Positions 18,061 through 28,615 of a DNA stretch of 64,000 bases are shown here, piece after piece. The notes under the pieces are model-generated. The model saw only the letters and a program-made list of their open reading frames with translations. It did no database searches and was not told where the DNA came from. The translations under genes were made by a program, and so were the position numbers. The first letter of the stretch is position 1, and every line of letters starts with the position of its first letter. Source of the DNA: Piscinibacter sp. (GTDB lineage Bacteria > Pseudomonadota > Gammaproteobacteria > Burkholderiales > Burkholderiaceae_C); assembly GCA_017983795.1 (NCBI GenBank), contig JAGOAS010000009.1, forward strand, positions 16,719-80,718. The letters are read 5' to 3'.

Positions 18061-18969
18061 ATGAGCGATCCGTCGTCCGACTGGTTCGCCGGCTTGCCCG
18101 GCGCTTTCCACCGCGTCGGCGAGCTGACGCTGTTCGCGCGCACCGGCGGCCGCGCCGATGCGCCGCCCCTGCTGCTGCTGCACGGCTTCCCGCAGACGCA
18201 CGCGATGTGGCACCGCGTCGCCCAGCGCCTCGCGCCGCACTTCCGCCTCGTGCTGCCCGACCTGCGCGGCTACGGCGATTCCGACAAGCCGCGCGGCGAG
18301 CCGGCGCACGCCAACTACAGCAAGCGCGCGATGGCCGCCGACATGGCCGCGCTGATGCGCTCGCTCGGCCACGAGCGTTATGCGGTGTGCGGCCACGACC
18401 GCGGCGCGCGCGTCGCGCACCGGCTCGCGCTCGACCACGCCGATGCGGTGACGAAGCTCGCGCTGCTCGACATCGCGCCGACGCTGGACATGTACGACAG
18501 CACCGACATGCGCTTCGCCAGCGCCTACTACCACTGGTTCCACCTGATCCAGCCCAGCCCGCTGCCCGAGACCATGATCGGCGGCAACCCGCGCTTCTAC
18601 CTGCACTGGAAGCTGGGCGGCTGGGGCGCGAGCGGCGTCGGCCACATCGAGCCGGTCGCGCTCGCCGAGTACGAACGCTGCTTCTGCCGCGCCGAGACCA
18701 TCCATGCGGTGTGCGAGGACTACCGCGCCGCCGCCGGCATCGACCTCGAGCACGACCGCGCCTCGCGCGCGGCCGCTCAGATGATCGCCTGCGACACCCT
18801 GGCGCTGTGGGGCGAACGCGGCGTGGTGCAGGCGATGTTCGAGCCGCTGGCGCTGTGGCAGGCTCAGTGCAGCGCACGGGTGAGCGGCCGCGCGCTAGCC
18901 GCCGGCCACTTCCTCGCCGAGGAGCGCCCCGAGGAAACCGCCGCGGCGCTGCTCGACTTCTTCTCCTGA
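18061..18969 (+). CDS. Alpha/beta hydrolase with full fluoroacetate dehalogenase active-site set
   Basis: The 302-residue protein resembles haloacetate/fluoroacetate dehalogenases. The nucleophile is Asp113 in GHDRGARVAHR, with the carboxylate-binding Arg114 and Arg117 at the same +1 and +4 spacing as the Rhodopseudomonas enzyme. The halide pocket His158-Trp159 (YYHWFHLIQPSP), the acid Asp137 (LLDIAP), Tyr in EDYRAAAGID and the catalytic His283 (AGHFLAEE) are all present. Hydrolysis of a carbon-halogen bond of a short 2-haloacid is the likely chemistry; fluoride specificity needs assay. It lies 12 bp after an aminotransferase gene and 33 bp before the glutamate-synthase-like gene, suggesting one transcript. 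Confidence 0.85.
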   Translation: MSDPSSDWFAGLPGAFHRVGELTLFARTGGRADAPPLLLLHGFPQTHAMWHRVAQRLAPHFRLVLPDLRGYGDSDKPRGEPAHANYSKRAMAADMAALMRSLGHERYAVCGHDRGARVAHRLALDHADAVTKLALLDIAPTLDMYDSTDMRFASAYYHWFHLIQPSPLPETMIGGNPRFYLHWKLGGWGASGVGHIEPVALAEYERCFCRAETIHAVCEDYRAAAGIDLEHDRASRAAAQMIACDTLALWGERGVVQAMFEPLALWQAQCSARVSGRALAAGHFLAEERPEETAAALLDFFS

Positions 18970-19002
18970 CACCCCCGACAACTCCGACGAGGAAGGCTCG
19001 CC

Positions 19003-20628
19003 ATGTTCGTCTGGCTGCAGCGGCTCGACCAGCATTTCCCGGTGCGCTACAGCGCCTGGCTCGCCTGCGCCGTGGGCATGATGCTCGCGGCCTTCTCCTG
19101 GGTCGCGTTCGACCGCGGCGGCACGCTCGCGCTCATCTTCCTCGCGCTCACGCTGCTGGGCGTGCGCGACACGCGCCAGGCGCGCCACGCGGTGCTGCGC
19201 AACTACCCGGTGATCGGCCACCTGCGCTTCCTGCTCGAGTACATCCGGCCCGAGATGCGGCAGTACTTCCTCGAGAGCGACAACGAGGCCGCGCCCTTCT
19301 CGCGCCAGCAGCGCTCGCTGGTCTACCAGCGCGCCAAGGGCGACTCCGACAAGCGCCCCTTCGGCACGCAGATGGACGTGCACGCGGTCGGCTACGAGTG
19401 GATCAACCACTCGCTGCAGCCCAGCAAGCTGGCCACCCACGACTTCCGCGTCACCATCGGCGCGGGCCGCGCCCAGCCCTACGACGCGAGCGTGTTCAAC
19501 ATCTCGGCGATGAGCTTCGGCGCGCTGTCGGCCAATGCGGTGCTGGCGCTCAACGAGGGCGCGCGGCGCGGCGGCTTCGCGCACGACACCGGCGAGGGCT
19601 CGATCAGCCGCCACCACCGCGCCAACGGCGGCGACCTGATCTGGGAGATCGGCTCGGGCTACTTCGGCTGCCGCCACGGCGACGGCAGCTTCAGCGAGGA
19701 GCGCTTCATCGAGAACGCGCGGCTGCCGCAGGTGAAGATGGTCGAGCTCAAGCTCAGCCAGGGCGCCAAGCCGGGCCACGGCGGCGTGCTGCCCGGCCCC
19801 AAGGTGACGGCCGAGATCGCCGAGGCGCGCGGCGTGCCGGTGGGGACGGACTGCATCTCGCCCTCGGCGCACAGCGCCTTCGCCACGCCGATCGAGATGC
19901 TGCGCTTCATCGACCGCCTGCGCGATCTCGCGGGCGGCAAGCCCACCGGCTTCAAGCTGTGCATCGGCCACCCCTGGGAGTGGTTCGCCATCGCCAAGGC
20001 CATGCTCGAGACCGGCATCGTGCCCGACTTCATCGTCGTCGACGGCGCCGAAGGCGGCACCGGCGCGGCGCCGCTGGAGTTCACCGACCATGTCGGCGCG
20101 CCGCTGCAGGAGGGGCTGCTGCTGGTGCACAACACGCTGGTGGGCCTGAACCTGCGCGAGCGCGTGCGTGTCGGCTGCGCCGGCAAGGTGATCAGCGCCT
20201 TCGACATCGCGCGCGCGATGGCGCTCGGCGCCGATTGGTGCAACGCGGCGCGCGGCTTCATGTTCGCGCTCGGCTGCATCCAGGCGCAGAGCTGCCACAC
20301 CGGCAACTGCCCGACCGGCGTGACCACGCAGGACGCACTGCGTCAGCGCGCGCTCGACGTGCCGACCAAGGCGCAGCGCGTGCTCAACTACCACCAGCAG
20401 ACCCTGCACGCGCTGCAGGAGCTGGTGCAGGCGGCGGGCCTGAACCACCCGAGCGAAATCAGCGCCAGCCACATCGTGCGGCGCAACGCCGAGCACGGCG
20501 TGAAGCTGCTGGCCAACCTGCTGCCCTTCGTCGCGCCCGGCGCCCTGCTCGCCGGCGAGATGCCGCACCAGGTGTTCCGCACCTACTGGCCGATGGCCAG
20601 GGCGGACAGCTTCGCGCGCGCCGGCTGA
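19003..20628 (+). CDS. FMN-binding glutamate synthase family protein, membrane anchored
   Basis: This 541-residue protein starts with one or two hydrophobic segments (about 17-55). A glutamate-synthase alpha-subunit domain follows, carrying the FMN/2-oxoglutarate barrel. Key stretches are AMSFGALSANAVLALNEGA, GAKPGHGGVLPGPKVT, DCISPSAHSAF, VVDGAEGGTGAAP and the cysteine cluster ALGCIQAQSCHTGNCPTGV. It has no glutaminase or FAD/NADPH domain, as in the stand-alone archaeal-like class. Physiological reaction is uncertain: it may be an FMN oxidoreductase using ammonia or another donor. A good GAGGAAGG ribosome site precedes the ATG. A GC-rich hairpin followed by TTTT lies after the stop. Confidence 0.88.
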   Translation: MFVWLQRLDQHFPVRYSAWLACAVGMMLAAFSWVAFDRGGTLALIFLALTLLGVRDTRQARHAVLRNYPVIGHLRFLLEYIRPEMRQYFLESDNEAAPFSRQQRSLVYQRAKGDSDKRPFGTQMDVHAVGYEWINHSLQPSKLATHDFRVTIGAGRAQPYDASVFNISAMSFGALSANAVLALNEGARRGGFAHDTGEGSISRHHRANGGDLIWEIGSGYFGCRHGDGSFSEERFIENARLPQVKMVELKLSQGAKPGHGGVLPGPKVTAEIAEARGVPVGTDCISPSAHSAFATPIEMLRFIDRLRDLAGGKPTGFKLCIGHPWEWFAIAKAMLETGIVPDFIVVDGAEGGTGAAPLEFTDHVGAPLQEGLLLVHNTLVGLNLRERVRVGCAGKVISAFDIARAMALGADWCNAARGFMFALGCIQAQSCHTGNCPTGVTTQDALRQRALDVPTKAQRVLNYHQQTLHALQELVQAAGLNHPSEISASHIVRRNAEHGVKLLANLLPFVAPGALLAGEMPHQVFRTYWPMARADSFARAG

Positions 20629-20631
20629 CCG

Positions 20632-20661
20632 GCGCGGCCCCACCCCGGGGCGCGGGGTTTT
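20632..20661 (+). terminator. Possible GC-rich terminator
   Basis: A cluster of complementary C and G runs (CCCC at 20638-20641 with GGGG at 20654-20657, and CCCCGGGG inside) ends directly in TTTT. It lies just after the glutamate-synthase-like gene and before the next gene's promoter region. Confidence 0.4.
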
Positions 20662-20738
20662 CCTCCACTGGGTCGCGGGGATGCGACGCCTTCGTGCGGA
20701 TCTGACAATCCCTACGTCATCAATCCGCCTTCGATCCC

Positions 20739-21383
20739 ATGTCCCGCGTCTACCTGCTCATCAACGACCCGCTGGTGGCCGGGCGCATGCGCGGCGTCAT
20801 CGACTCCGCCGCCGGGCTCAAGACCGTGGGCTGGGCCACCACGCTCGAACAGGCACGCGCCCAGTTGCCCGCCCTGGCCGCCGACGTCGTGCTGGCCGAT
20901 CTGCAGCTGGCCGACGGCTGGGTGGCGGACTTCGTCGACGAGCTCGCCAACAGCGGCCGCTACGGCTGGCCCAAGACGCTGCTGGCCACGCTCTCGCTGG
21001 ACGATTCGCAGCTGCTCAACGCGCTGGCGCGCGGTGCCGACGGCTACTTCGTGCAGGGCCTGTCGCCCAACATGCTGATCGCGACGGTCGAGCAGGTGCT
21101 GGCCGGCGGTGCCGAGATGGCACCGGTGATCGCGCGGCAGGTGAAGGCGCACTTCGACGCCTCGGCCTGGACCGTGAAGGAACCGCTGGACGACGACAAC
21201 CCGTTGCACCCGGATCGCATCGAGCGCCAGGTGCTGCAATGGATCTGCGACGGCTTCCTGCCGCACGAGATCGCGCGCGACCTGCGCATCAGCACGCGCG
21301 AGGTGGCGCAGCGCGTGCGCACGCTCTACCGCAAGCTGCACCTGGACCGGCGCACCGCGTCGCTGTCGCTGCAGCTGATCTGA
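20739..21383 (+). CDS. Orphan LuxR/NarL-type response regulator
   Basis: The 214-residue protein has an N-terminal receiver-like domain and a C-terminal LuxR helix-turn-helix (about 160-212: QVLQWICDGFLPHEIARDL, then STREVAQRVRTLYRKLHLD). The phospho-acceptor position is kept (Asp54 in VLADLQLADG), but the acidic pocket is reduced to a single Asp in LINDPL, and the usual Lys near the end of the domain is not obvious. It may be poorly or non-phosphorylated. No kinase gene is adjacent, so the partner and targets are unknown. The stop is 9 bp from the convergent GST gene. Confidence 0.8.
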   Translation: MSRVYLLINDPLVAGRMRGVIDSAAGLKTVGWATTLEQARAQLPALAADVVLADLQLADGWVADFVDELANSGRYGWPKTLLATLSLDDSQLLNALARGADGYFVQGLSPNMLIATVEQVLAGGAEMAPVIARQVKAHFDASAWTVKEPLDDDNPLHPDRIERQVLQWICDGFLPHEIARDLRISTREVAQRVRTLYRKLHLDRRTASLSLQLI

Positions 21384-21392
21384 ATCCGACGC

Positions 21393-22028
21393 TCAGGGCG
21401 TCGGCGGCTTCGTATCGATGAAGCTCTGCCGCGTGGCGAGCTTCTCGGCCAGCTTCGCCAAGTTGCCGTGGCGGCCGCGCCAGTCGATCAGCGGGAAGCG
21501 GAAGTCGAGGTAGCCGAGCGCGCAGCCGACCGCGATGTCGGCCAGCGAGAGGTGGATGCCCGAGCACCAGGGTTTCTCGCCCAGGCCGGTGCTCATCGCC
21601 GCCAGCGCGCTGTCGACGCGGCTGAGCTGGCGCTCGATCCAGGCCTGCGAACGCTGGCCCTCGCCGCGGCCCGGCCAGGTGGCCTCGAGCCGCGCGAGGA
21701 TGGCCGCGTCGATCAAGCCGTCGGCCAGCGCCTCCCAGGTGCGCACCTCGGTGCGGCCGCGCCCCGATTCGGGGATCAGGCGATTCAGCGGCGAGCGCGT
21801 GTCGAGGTATTCGACGATCACGCGCGAATCGAACACCGCCTCGCCGCCTTCCAGCACTAGGCAGGGCACCTTGCCCAGCGGGTTGGCCTTGAGGATCGTC
21901 TCGGCGTTCCAGACATCTTCGAGTTCGAACTGGTAGTCGAGCTTCTTCTCGGCCAGCACGATGCGCACCTTGCGCACGTAGGGGCTGGTGAGAGCTCCGA
22001 TGAGCTTCATCGTGCTGTTGTGATTCAT
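21393..22028 (-). CDS. Glutathione S-transferase family protein
   Basis: The 211-residue protein has a thioredoxin-fold N-domain (SPYVRKVRIVLAEKKLDYQFE; PLGKVPCLVLEGGEAVFDSRVI with the cis-Pro and the Asp-Ser glutathione contact) and an all-helical C-domain. The C-domain carries the conserved HLSLADIAVGCAL N-capping box. Ser9-Pro10 is the likely catalytic region. An in-frame ATG 18 bp downstream (22010) gives MKLIGALTSPYV, the more typical family start; the upstream site is only marginally better. It lies 46 bp downstream of codA on the same strand and could be co-transcribed. Substrate unknown. Confidence 0.85.
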   Translation of the reverse strand: MNHNSTMKLIGALTSPYVRKVRIVLAEKKLDYQFELEDVWNAETILKANPLGKVPCLVLEGGEAVFDSRVIVEYLDTRSPLNRLIPESGRGRTEVRTWEALADGLIDAAILARLEATWPGRGEGQRSQAWIERQLSRVDSALAAMSTGLGEKPWCSGIHLSLADIAVGCALGYLDFRFPLIDWRGRHGNLAKLAEKLATRQSFIDTKPPTP

Positions 22029-22074
22029 GCTGCGTCGTCGTCCCTGCTGCGATTCATTCTAGGGTCTGTCGGCG

Positions 22075-23346
22075 CTACGCAGAGGCTCGCCAGTCCACCG
22101 CGATCGGGCGCCCCGGCAGCGACATCACGGCCTTGGCCGGGGCCGAGCAGGCCAGCACCTGGCCGCGCCGCACCACCAGCAGCCGCGTCGCGCGCAGGCG
22201 GATCGCCTCGATAGCGTCGCCCGCCTGCAGCAGCACGAAGTCGGCCGCCTTGCCGACCTCCAACCCGTAGTCGGCGAGGCCGAGGATGCGCGCGCTGTTC
22301 ACGGTCACCGCGTCGAAGCACTGGCGCATCTGCGTCTGCGAGGTCATCTGCGCCACGTGCAGGCCCATCGCGGCCACCTCCAGCATGTCGCCGCTGCCGA
22401 GCGAGTACCACGGGTCCATCACGCAGTCGTGGCCGAAGCCGACGTTGATGCCCGCCGCCAGCAGCTCGGGCACGCGCGTCATGCCGCGGCGCTTGGGGTA
22501 GCTGTCGTGGCGTCCCTGCAGCGTGATGTTGATGAGCGGGTTGGCGATCGCGTGCAGACCGGCCTCGCGCATCAGCGGCAGCAGCTTGGAGACGTAGTAG
22601 TTGTCCATCGAATGCATGGACGTGAGGTGCGAGCCCGTCACGCGGCCCTGCAGGCCGAGGCGCTGCGTGTGGAAGGCGAGGGTCTCGACGTGGCGGCTCA
22701 GCGGGTCGTCGCTCTCGTCGCAGTGCATGTCGACGCGCAGGCCGCGTTCGGCGGCGAGCTCGCACAGCAGCTTCACGCTCTGCGCGCCTTGCTCGGCAGT
22801 GCGCTCGAAGTGCGGGATGCCGCCGACCACGTCGACGCCGAGGTCGAGCGCGCGCTTCAGGTTCGCGAGCGCGTTGGGGGCGCGCAGCAGGCCGTCCTGC
22901 GGGAAGGCGACCAGCTGCAGATCCAGGTAGGGCTTCACGCGCTCGCGCACGTGCAGCAGCGCCTCGACGGCGAGCAGCCGCTCGTCGCACACGTCGACAT
23001 GCGAGCGGATCGCCAGCAAGCCCTTGGCCACCGCCCAGTCGCAATACTGCAGCGCACGCTCGACCAGCGCCTGCTGCGTCAGCTGCGGCTTCAGCTCGCC
23101 CCACAGCGCGATGCCTTCGAGCAGCGTGCCGCTTTCGTTCACGCGCGGCAGGCCAACGCTCAGCGTCGCGTCCATGTGGAAGTGGGCGTCGACGAAGGGC
23201 GGGCTGAGCAGCTGGCCGGCGGCCTCGATCACCTGCACGCCTTCGGGCGCGGCGAGATTCGGGCCGAGCGCGGCGATGCGGCCCTCGCGCACCAGCACAT
23301 CGATGCCGCTGCGGCCGTCGGGAAGGGTGGCGTTCTTGATCAGCAT
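22075..23346 (-). CDS. codA: Cytosine deaminase-like amidohydrolase
   Basis: The 423-residue amidohydrolase should convert cytosine to uracil and ammonia. Metal-site motifs are those of E. coli CodA: FVDAHFHMDATLSVG (two His ligands), MHCDESDD (His and the catalytic Glu), SHLTSMHSMD (His) and GFGHDCVMDPWYSLG (Asp). The PHFERT segment also matches. A cytosine-transport gene is absent. Its place next to upp and the URC genes fits feeding uracil into salvage or catabolism. The related isoguanine or creatinine-type deaminases remain possible substrates for this subfamily. It is divergent from the hemolysin-III gene across 101 bp. Confidence 0.88.
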   Translation of the reverse strand: MLIKNATLPDGRSGIDVLVREGRIAALGPNLAAPEGVQVIEAAGQLLSPPFVDAHFHMDATLSVGLPRVNESGTLLEGIALWGELKPQLTQQALVERALQYCDWAVAKGLLAIRSHVDVCDERLLAVEALLHVRERVKPYLDLQLVAFPQDGLLRAPNALANLKRALDLGVDVVGGIPHFERTAEQGAQSVKLLCELAAERGLRVDMHCDESDDPLSRHVETLAFHTQRLGLQGRVTGSHLTSMHSMDNYYVSKLLPLMREAGLHAIANPLINITLQGRHDSYPKRRGMTRVPELLAAGINVGFGHDCVMDPWYSLGSGDMLEVAAMGLHVAQMTSQTQMRQCFDAVTVNSARILGLADYGLEVGKAADFVLLQAGDAIEAIRLRATRLLVVRRGQVLACSAPAKAVMSLPGRPIAVDWRASA

Positions 23347-23447
23347 GAGCTCAGGTTAACCCGTCCCAAGTTCGAAGGCGCGCGAATACGGGGTTCTGCC
23401 ACTTTCGAGGGGATGCGCAAAGAGCGCTGAACGCGTTCATTGGAGAC

Positions 23448-24122
23448 ATGCGAGTGCCTCTCCCCGCCCTGCTGCGAACCGCGCCCCGCGCACGGCTGCA
23501 GACGCGCGCCGAGGAGATGGCGAACGCGGCGAGCCACGCGCTCGCCTGCGCGCTGCCGCTGATGGCCTGGCCCGCGCTCGCGGCGGCGGCGCCGCGCCAC
23601 AACGGGGCGCTGGGCGTGGCCGCGGTGGCGGTGTTCTGCATCACGATGGTGCTGGTGTTCCTGGCCTCGGCCGTCTACCACGCGCTGCCGCACGGCCGCG
23701 CCAAGCTGTGGGCGCGGGCGGTGGACCATGCGGCGATCTACCTCTTCATCGCCGGCAGCGCCACGCCCTTCACGCTCGGCGCGATGACCGGCTGGTCGGG
23801 CTGGGCCGGCATCGCCACCTGCGCGCTGCTGTGGCTGCTGGCGCTGGCCGGTGCCGCGCTCAAGCTGATGCGCCGGCTCACGCAACGGCGCCTGTCCACC
23901 GGCCTGTACCTGCTGCTCGGCTGGTGCGCGGCGCTGGCCGCGCTGCCGGGCGTCGCGGCGCTCGATGCCTCCGCGCTCGCCTGGCTGCTGGCCGGCGGCG
24001 CGGCCTACCTCGTCGGCACGGCCTTCTTCGTCTTCGACACCTCGCTGCGCTTCGGCCACTTCATCTGGCACCTGTTCGTGATGGCCGGCAGCGGCTGCCA
24101 CCTCGCCGCCGCGCTGGCCTGA
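23448..24122 (+). CDS. Hemolysin III / PAQR family seven-helix membrane protein
   Basis: The 224-residue protein has seven predicted membrane helices and the family's histidine/acid motifs: EEMANAASHALA near the N-terminus, SAVYHALPHG after helix 2, DHAAIYLFIAGSATPF in the middle, and FGHFIWHLFVMAGSGCHL in helix 7. The motifs form a probable zinc site as in adiponectin-receptor relatives. The name comes from Bacillus cereus hemolysin III, but most bacterial members have no shown toxin role and may be lipid hydrolases. A GGAG site precedes the ATG. Its stop is two bases from the convergent upp stop. Confidence 0.88.
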   Translation: MRVPLPALLRTAPRARLQTRAEEMANAASHALACALPLMAWPALAAAAPRHNGALGVAAVAVFCITMVLVFLASAVYHALPHGRAKLWARAVDHAAIYLFIAGSATPFTLGAMTGWSGWAGIATCALLWLLALAGAALKLMRRLTQRRLSTGLYLLLGWCAALAALPGVAALDASALAWLLAGGAAYLVGTAFFVFDTSLRFGHFIWHLFVMAGSGCHLAAALA

Positions 24123-24124
24123 GG

Positions 24125-24757
<633 letters not shown>

Positions 24758-24783
24758 GGAACTCCCTGCGAAAGAAGCCTCGT

Positions 24784-26041
24784 TCAGAACACCGTGCCGT
24801 CGCTCTCGATGGCCACCGGCGGCGCGCCGCCCGGCCGCCGCTCGGCGGCGATCTGCCGGCCCGCGGCCCAGCTGCCGCCTTCGAGCACGCAGGCCAGCGG
24901 CAGCTCGGGCGTGGCGAGGCGCGCACGCACCATCGGCGCGAGCTCGTCGAGCAGCGCCACGGCGAGCGCGCGCCACTCGATCACCCAGGGCTCCGAGGGC
25001 AGGCGCGGCCGCGCCGCGAAGGCCGCATCGCGCGGCACGATCACGCCGGCGTCGAGCAGCAGCCCGCCGTTGCGGTATTCGGGCAGGCCGGTCAGCGCAT
25101 CCAGCCCCTCGACCTTCACGCCGGCCCACTCGAAGGGTTCGAGCAGCGAGTAGGCGAGCCACTGGCTGAGCTTGTGGAAGGGCACCCAGCCGGCGATGGC
25201 GCCCTCGCCGCCGGCGGCCGGGTGCGGCCAGACATCGCCGACCGGCACGCCGTGAAGCACCTGCCCGCTCGGCCAGATGGCGCTGAAGGCATCGAGCAGC
25301 GCCGCGAGGATGCGCGCCGCCTGCACGTGGTGGTGCAGCGGCGCCGGCTGCGGATGGTGGTGGTGCAGGCGCGGCGCGTGCGGATGGTGGGTGAGCACGT
25401 CGAACAGATGGCCGGGCTGGCCGGTGGCCGTGAAGGTCTGCGGCTGCGCGCGCAGCGCTTCGCCGAGGCGGCGCATCAAGGCCGCGCGGCCTTCGAGGCC
25501 GACCAGCGGGTTGCCCGCGCGCACCTGGAAGATGTCGGCGAGCGCTGCCGCGTCGAGCTTGAGCAGCGCCGCCGCGTCGACGCGGCAGGGGTCGCCGGCG
25601 TCCGACGAGAAGCGCCCGGCGAGGAAGGCCCTGAAACTCGCCACGCCCAGGCCCTCGCTGCGGGCCAAGGCCTGGCCGCTCTCGGCCTCGTGGAAGCGCC
25701 AGTCGGGCCCGGCGCCGGCGTCGAGCAGCACGCTGACCAGCGTGAGATCGATGCGCGAGCGCGCGATCGCCACCTGCGTGCGTCCGGCCAGCTTCGCATC
25801 GAGCTCGGCCTTGCGGTCCACACCGCCGGCCTCGAAATGGCGCCAGCGGCTGTGGTACGGAATCGTTAGATCGGGGAAGCGCGAACGCGTCAGCGTGGCG
25901 ATGCGCTCGGCCACGGCGTCGAGCTTCGTGCGGTCGAGGGTGAAGTGCTGCGAGCGCCCCGCATCCACGAAGGCCGTGATCGCCGCGCAGCGCGCACGTA
26001 TCGTCGCCGGATCGCGCAGCGTGCGGACGGCGGCATCGAGC

Positions 26042-26049
<8 letters not shown>
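24784..26049 (-). CDS. URC4/DUF1688 uracil-catabolism protein
   Basis: The 421-residue protein belongs to the DUF1688/URC4 family, required for uracil breakdown in the yeast Lachancea kluyveri. Its reaction is not fully settled. Recognisable stretches are [80 protein letters not shown] and [19 protein letters not shown]. It starts at a TTG (26049) that overlaps the last bases of the URC1-like gene, so the two are translationally coupled; I see no nearby ATG alternative. Together with upp it forms the diagnostic three-gene set. Confidence 0.88.
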
Positions 26050-27304
<1,255 letters not shown>

Positions 27305-27344
27305 GGGTGCGCAGCTCCCAAGGAGGTGGATACAGCATAGCGCT

Positions 27345-27357
27345 GCACGCTGCGTGC
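27345..27357. promoter_or_regulatory. Palindrome in the URC1-cdd divergent region
   Basis: GCACGC and GCGTGC flank a single T, a perfect 13-bp inverted repeat midway between the divergent URC and cdd-deo genes. A minus-strand TATGCT (possible -10) lies next to it. It is a candidate operator for coordinated control, but no regulator gene is in the island. Confidence 0.35.
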
Positions 27358-27395
27358 TGGCGCAGAATCTCGGCCCGACCCGCCTGCCTTCCGCC

Positions 27396-27821
27396 TTGGA
27401 CACCTCCACCCCCGAATCGCCCCCGCCCGCGCTGCTGGCCGCCGCATTGGCCGCCCGCGCGCGCGCCCATGCGCCCTACTCGCAATTCGCCGTCGGCGCC
27501 GCGCTGATGGACGAGCAGGGCCGCATTCACGCCGGCTGCAACGTCGAGAACGCGGCCTACCCCGAAGGCCTGTGCGCCGAAGCCGTGGCGCTGGGGCAGC
27601 TGGTGCTGGCCGGCGGCACGCGGATCACGGCGGTGCTCGTCGCCGCCGATGCCGCCACGCCCATCACGCCCTGCGGCGGCTGCCGCCAGAAGCTGCGCGA
27701 GTTCGCAGGCGGCGGCGCGGTGCCGGTGTGGTCAGCCGACCTGCGGCGCGTGCTCGCACGCCACACGCTGGCCGAGCTGCTGCCCGCGAGCTTCGGGCCC
27801 GATCAGCTGGGGCCGCGATGA
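27396..27821 (+). CDS. cdd: Cytidine deaminase
   Basis: Cdd hydrolyses cytidine and deoxycytidine to the uridine forms. The 141-residue product has the zinc-site motifs CNVENAAYPEGLCAEAVAL (Cys and catalytic Glu) and TPCGGCRQKLREF (two Cys), and the N-terminal ARAHAPYSQFAVGAAL substrate loop. The start is uncertain: I take a TTG at 27396 because it gives the usual 12-15 residues before the first helix. A GTG at 27354 is possible and no ATG fits. Neither has a convincing ribosome site. The stop overlaps the start of the next gene (ATGA). Confidence 0.88.
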   Translation: MDTSTPESPPPALLAAALAARARAHAPYSQFAVGAALMDEQGRIHAGCNVENAAYPEGLCAEAVALGQLVLAGGTRITAVLVAADAATPITPCGGCRQKLREFAGGGAVPVWSADLRRVLARHTLAELLPASFGPDQLGPR

Positions 27822-28615
27822 ACAACGAAGCCGCGCAAATGCTGCGGGCCACCGGCCGGCGCCCGCGCATCGCCGTGCTGCTCGGCTCCGGCTGGGCGCC
27901 GCTCGCGCAGCGCGTCGCGGACCCGCTGCGCCTGCCCTACGCGAGCCTGCCGGGCTTTCCGCAGACCGGCATCGCCGGCCACGCCGGCGAGCTGCTGCTC
28001 GGCCGCATCGGCGCGCACGAGGTGGCGGTGCTGTGCGGCCGCCGCCACGCCTACGAAGGCGGTGACGTGGCGGCGATGAAAGGCGCGATCGACGCGCTGG
28101 CCGCGGCCGGCGTGCAGACCCTGGTGCAGACCAACGCCGCCGGCAGCCTGGACGAAACCATGCGCCCCGGCGAGCTGATGATGGTGGCTGACCACCTCAA
28201 CCTCGTGCAGCACTCGCCGCTCGTCGGCGAGCGCGGCGCGGCGCGCTTCGTCGACCTGCGCGACGCCTACGACCCGGCCCTGCGCACGCAGGCACGCGAA
28301 GCGGCGCGGCGCGCCGGCATCACGCTGCACGAAGGCGTATACGCCTGGGTGCTGGGCCCGCAGTTCGAGACGCCGGCCGAGATCCGCATGCTGCAACGCC
28401 TGGGCGCGCAGGCGGTGGGCATGAGCACCGTGCCCGAGACCATCCTGGCGCGCCACGCCGGCCTGCGCGTGCTGGCCTTCTCGCTCTTCACCAACATGGG
28501 CTGCGGGCTGCAGGCCGAGGCGCTGAGCCACGCGCACACGCTGGCCGTGGCCGGCGACAGCGCGCCGCTTGCGGTGGCCCTGCTCGAAGCGGTGATCACC
28601 GCACTGCCAGCATGA
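27818..28615 (+). CDS. Purine-nucleoside phosphorylase (trimeric type)
   Basis: This 265-residue enzyme phosphorolyses purine nucleosides to base and (deoxy)ribose-1-phosphate. Motifs: LLGSGWAPLA phosphate loop, FPQTGIAGHAGELL, GRRHAYEGG, QTNAAGSL, and the family signature GPQFETPAEIRMLQRLGAQAVGMSTVPE. FSLFTNMGCGL carries the purine-contact Asn. It matches the PNP/XapA class of low-molecular-mass trimeric enzymes rather than hexameric DeoD. Start and stop overlap both neighbours by 4 bp, giving a tight cdd-PNP-deoC operon whose products deliver (deoxy)ribose phosphates to deoC. Confidence 0.93.
   Translation: MNNEAAQMLRATGRRPRIAVLLGSGWAPLAQRVADPLRLPYASLPGFPQTGIAGHAGELLLGRIGAHEVAVLCGRRHAYEGGDVAAMKGAIDALAAAGVQTLVQTNAAGSLDETMRPGELMMVADHLNLVQHSPLVGERGAARFVDLRDAYDPALRTQAREAARRAGITLHEGVYAWVLGPQFETPAEIRMLQRLGAQAVGMSTVPETILARHAGLRVLAFSLFTNMGCGLQAEALSHAHTLAVAGDSAPLAVALLEAVITALPA

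Noticed and set aside
16599-20705. Apparent 1368-residue Arg-rich protein
   Set aside because: It is a frame-shifted shadow across four real genes (aminotransferase, dehalogenase-like, glutamate-synthase-like and their gaps).
27321-27329. Perfect Shine-Dalgarno AAGGAGGTG as evidence for an extra gene
   Set aside because: No start codon follows at usable distance; the nearest in-frame candidates for cdd are 25 and 67 bases away.
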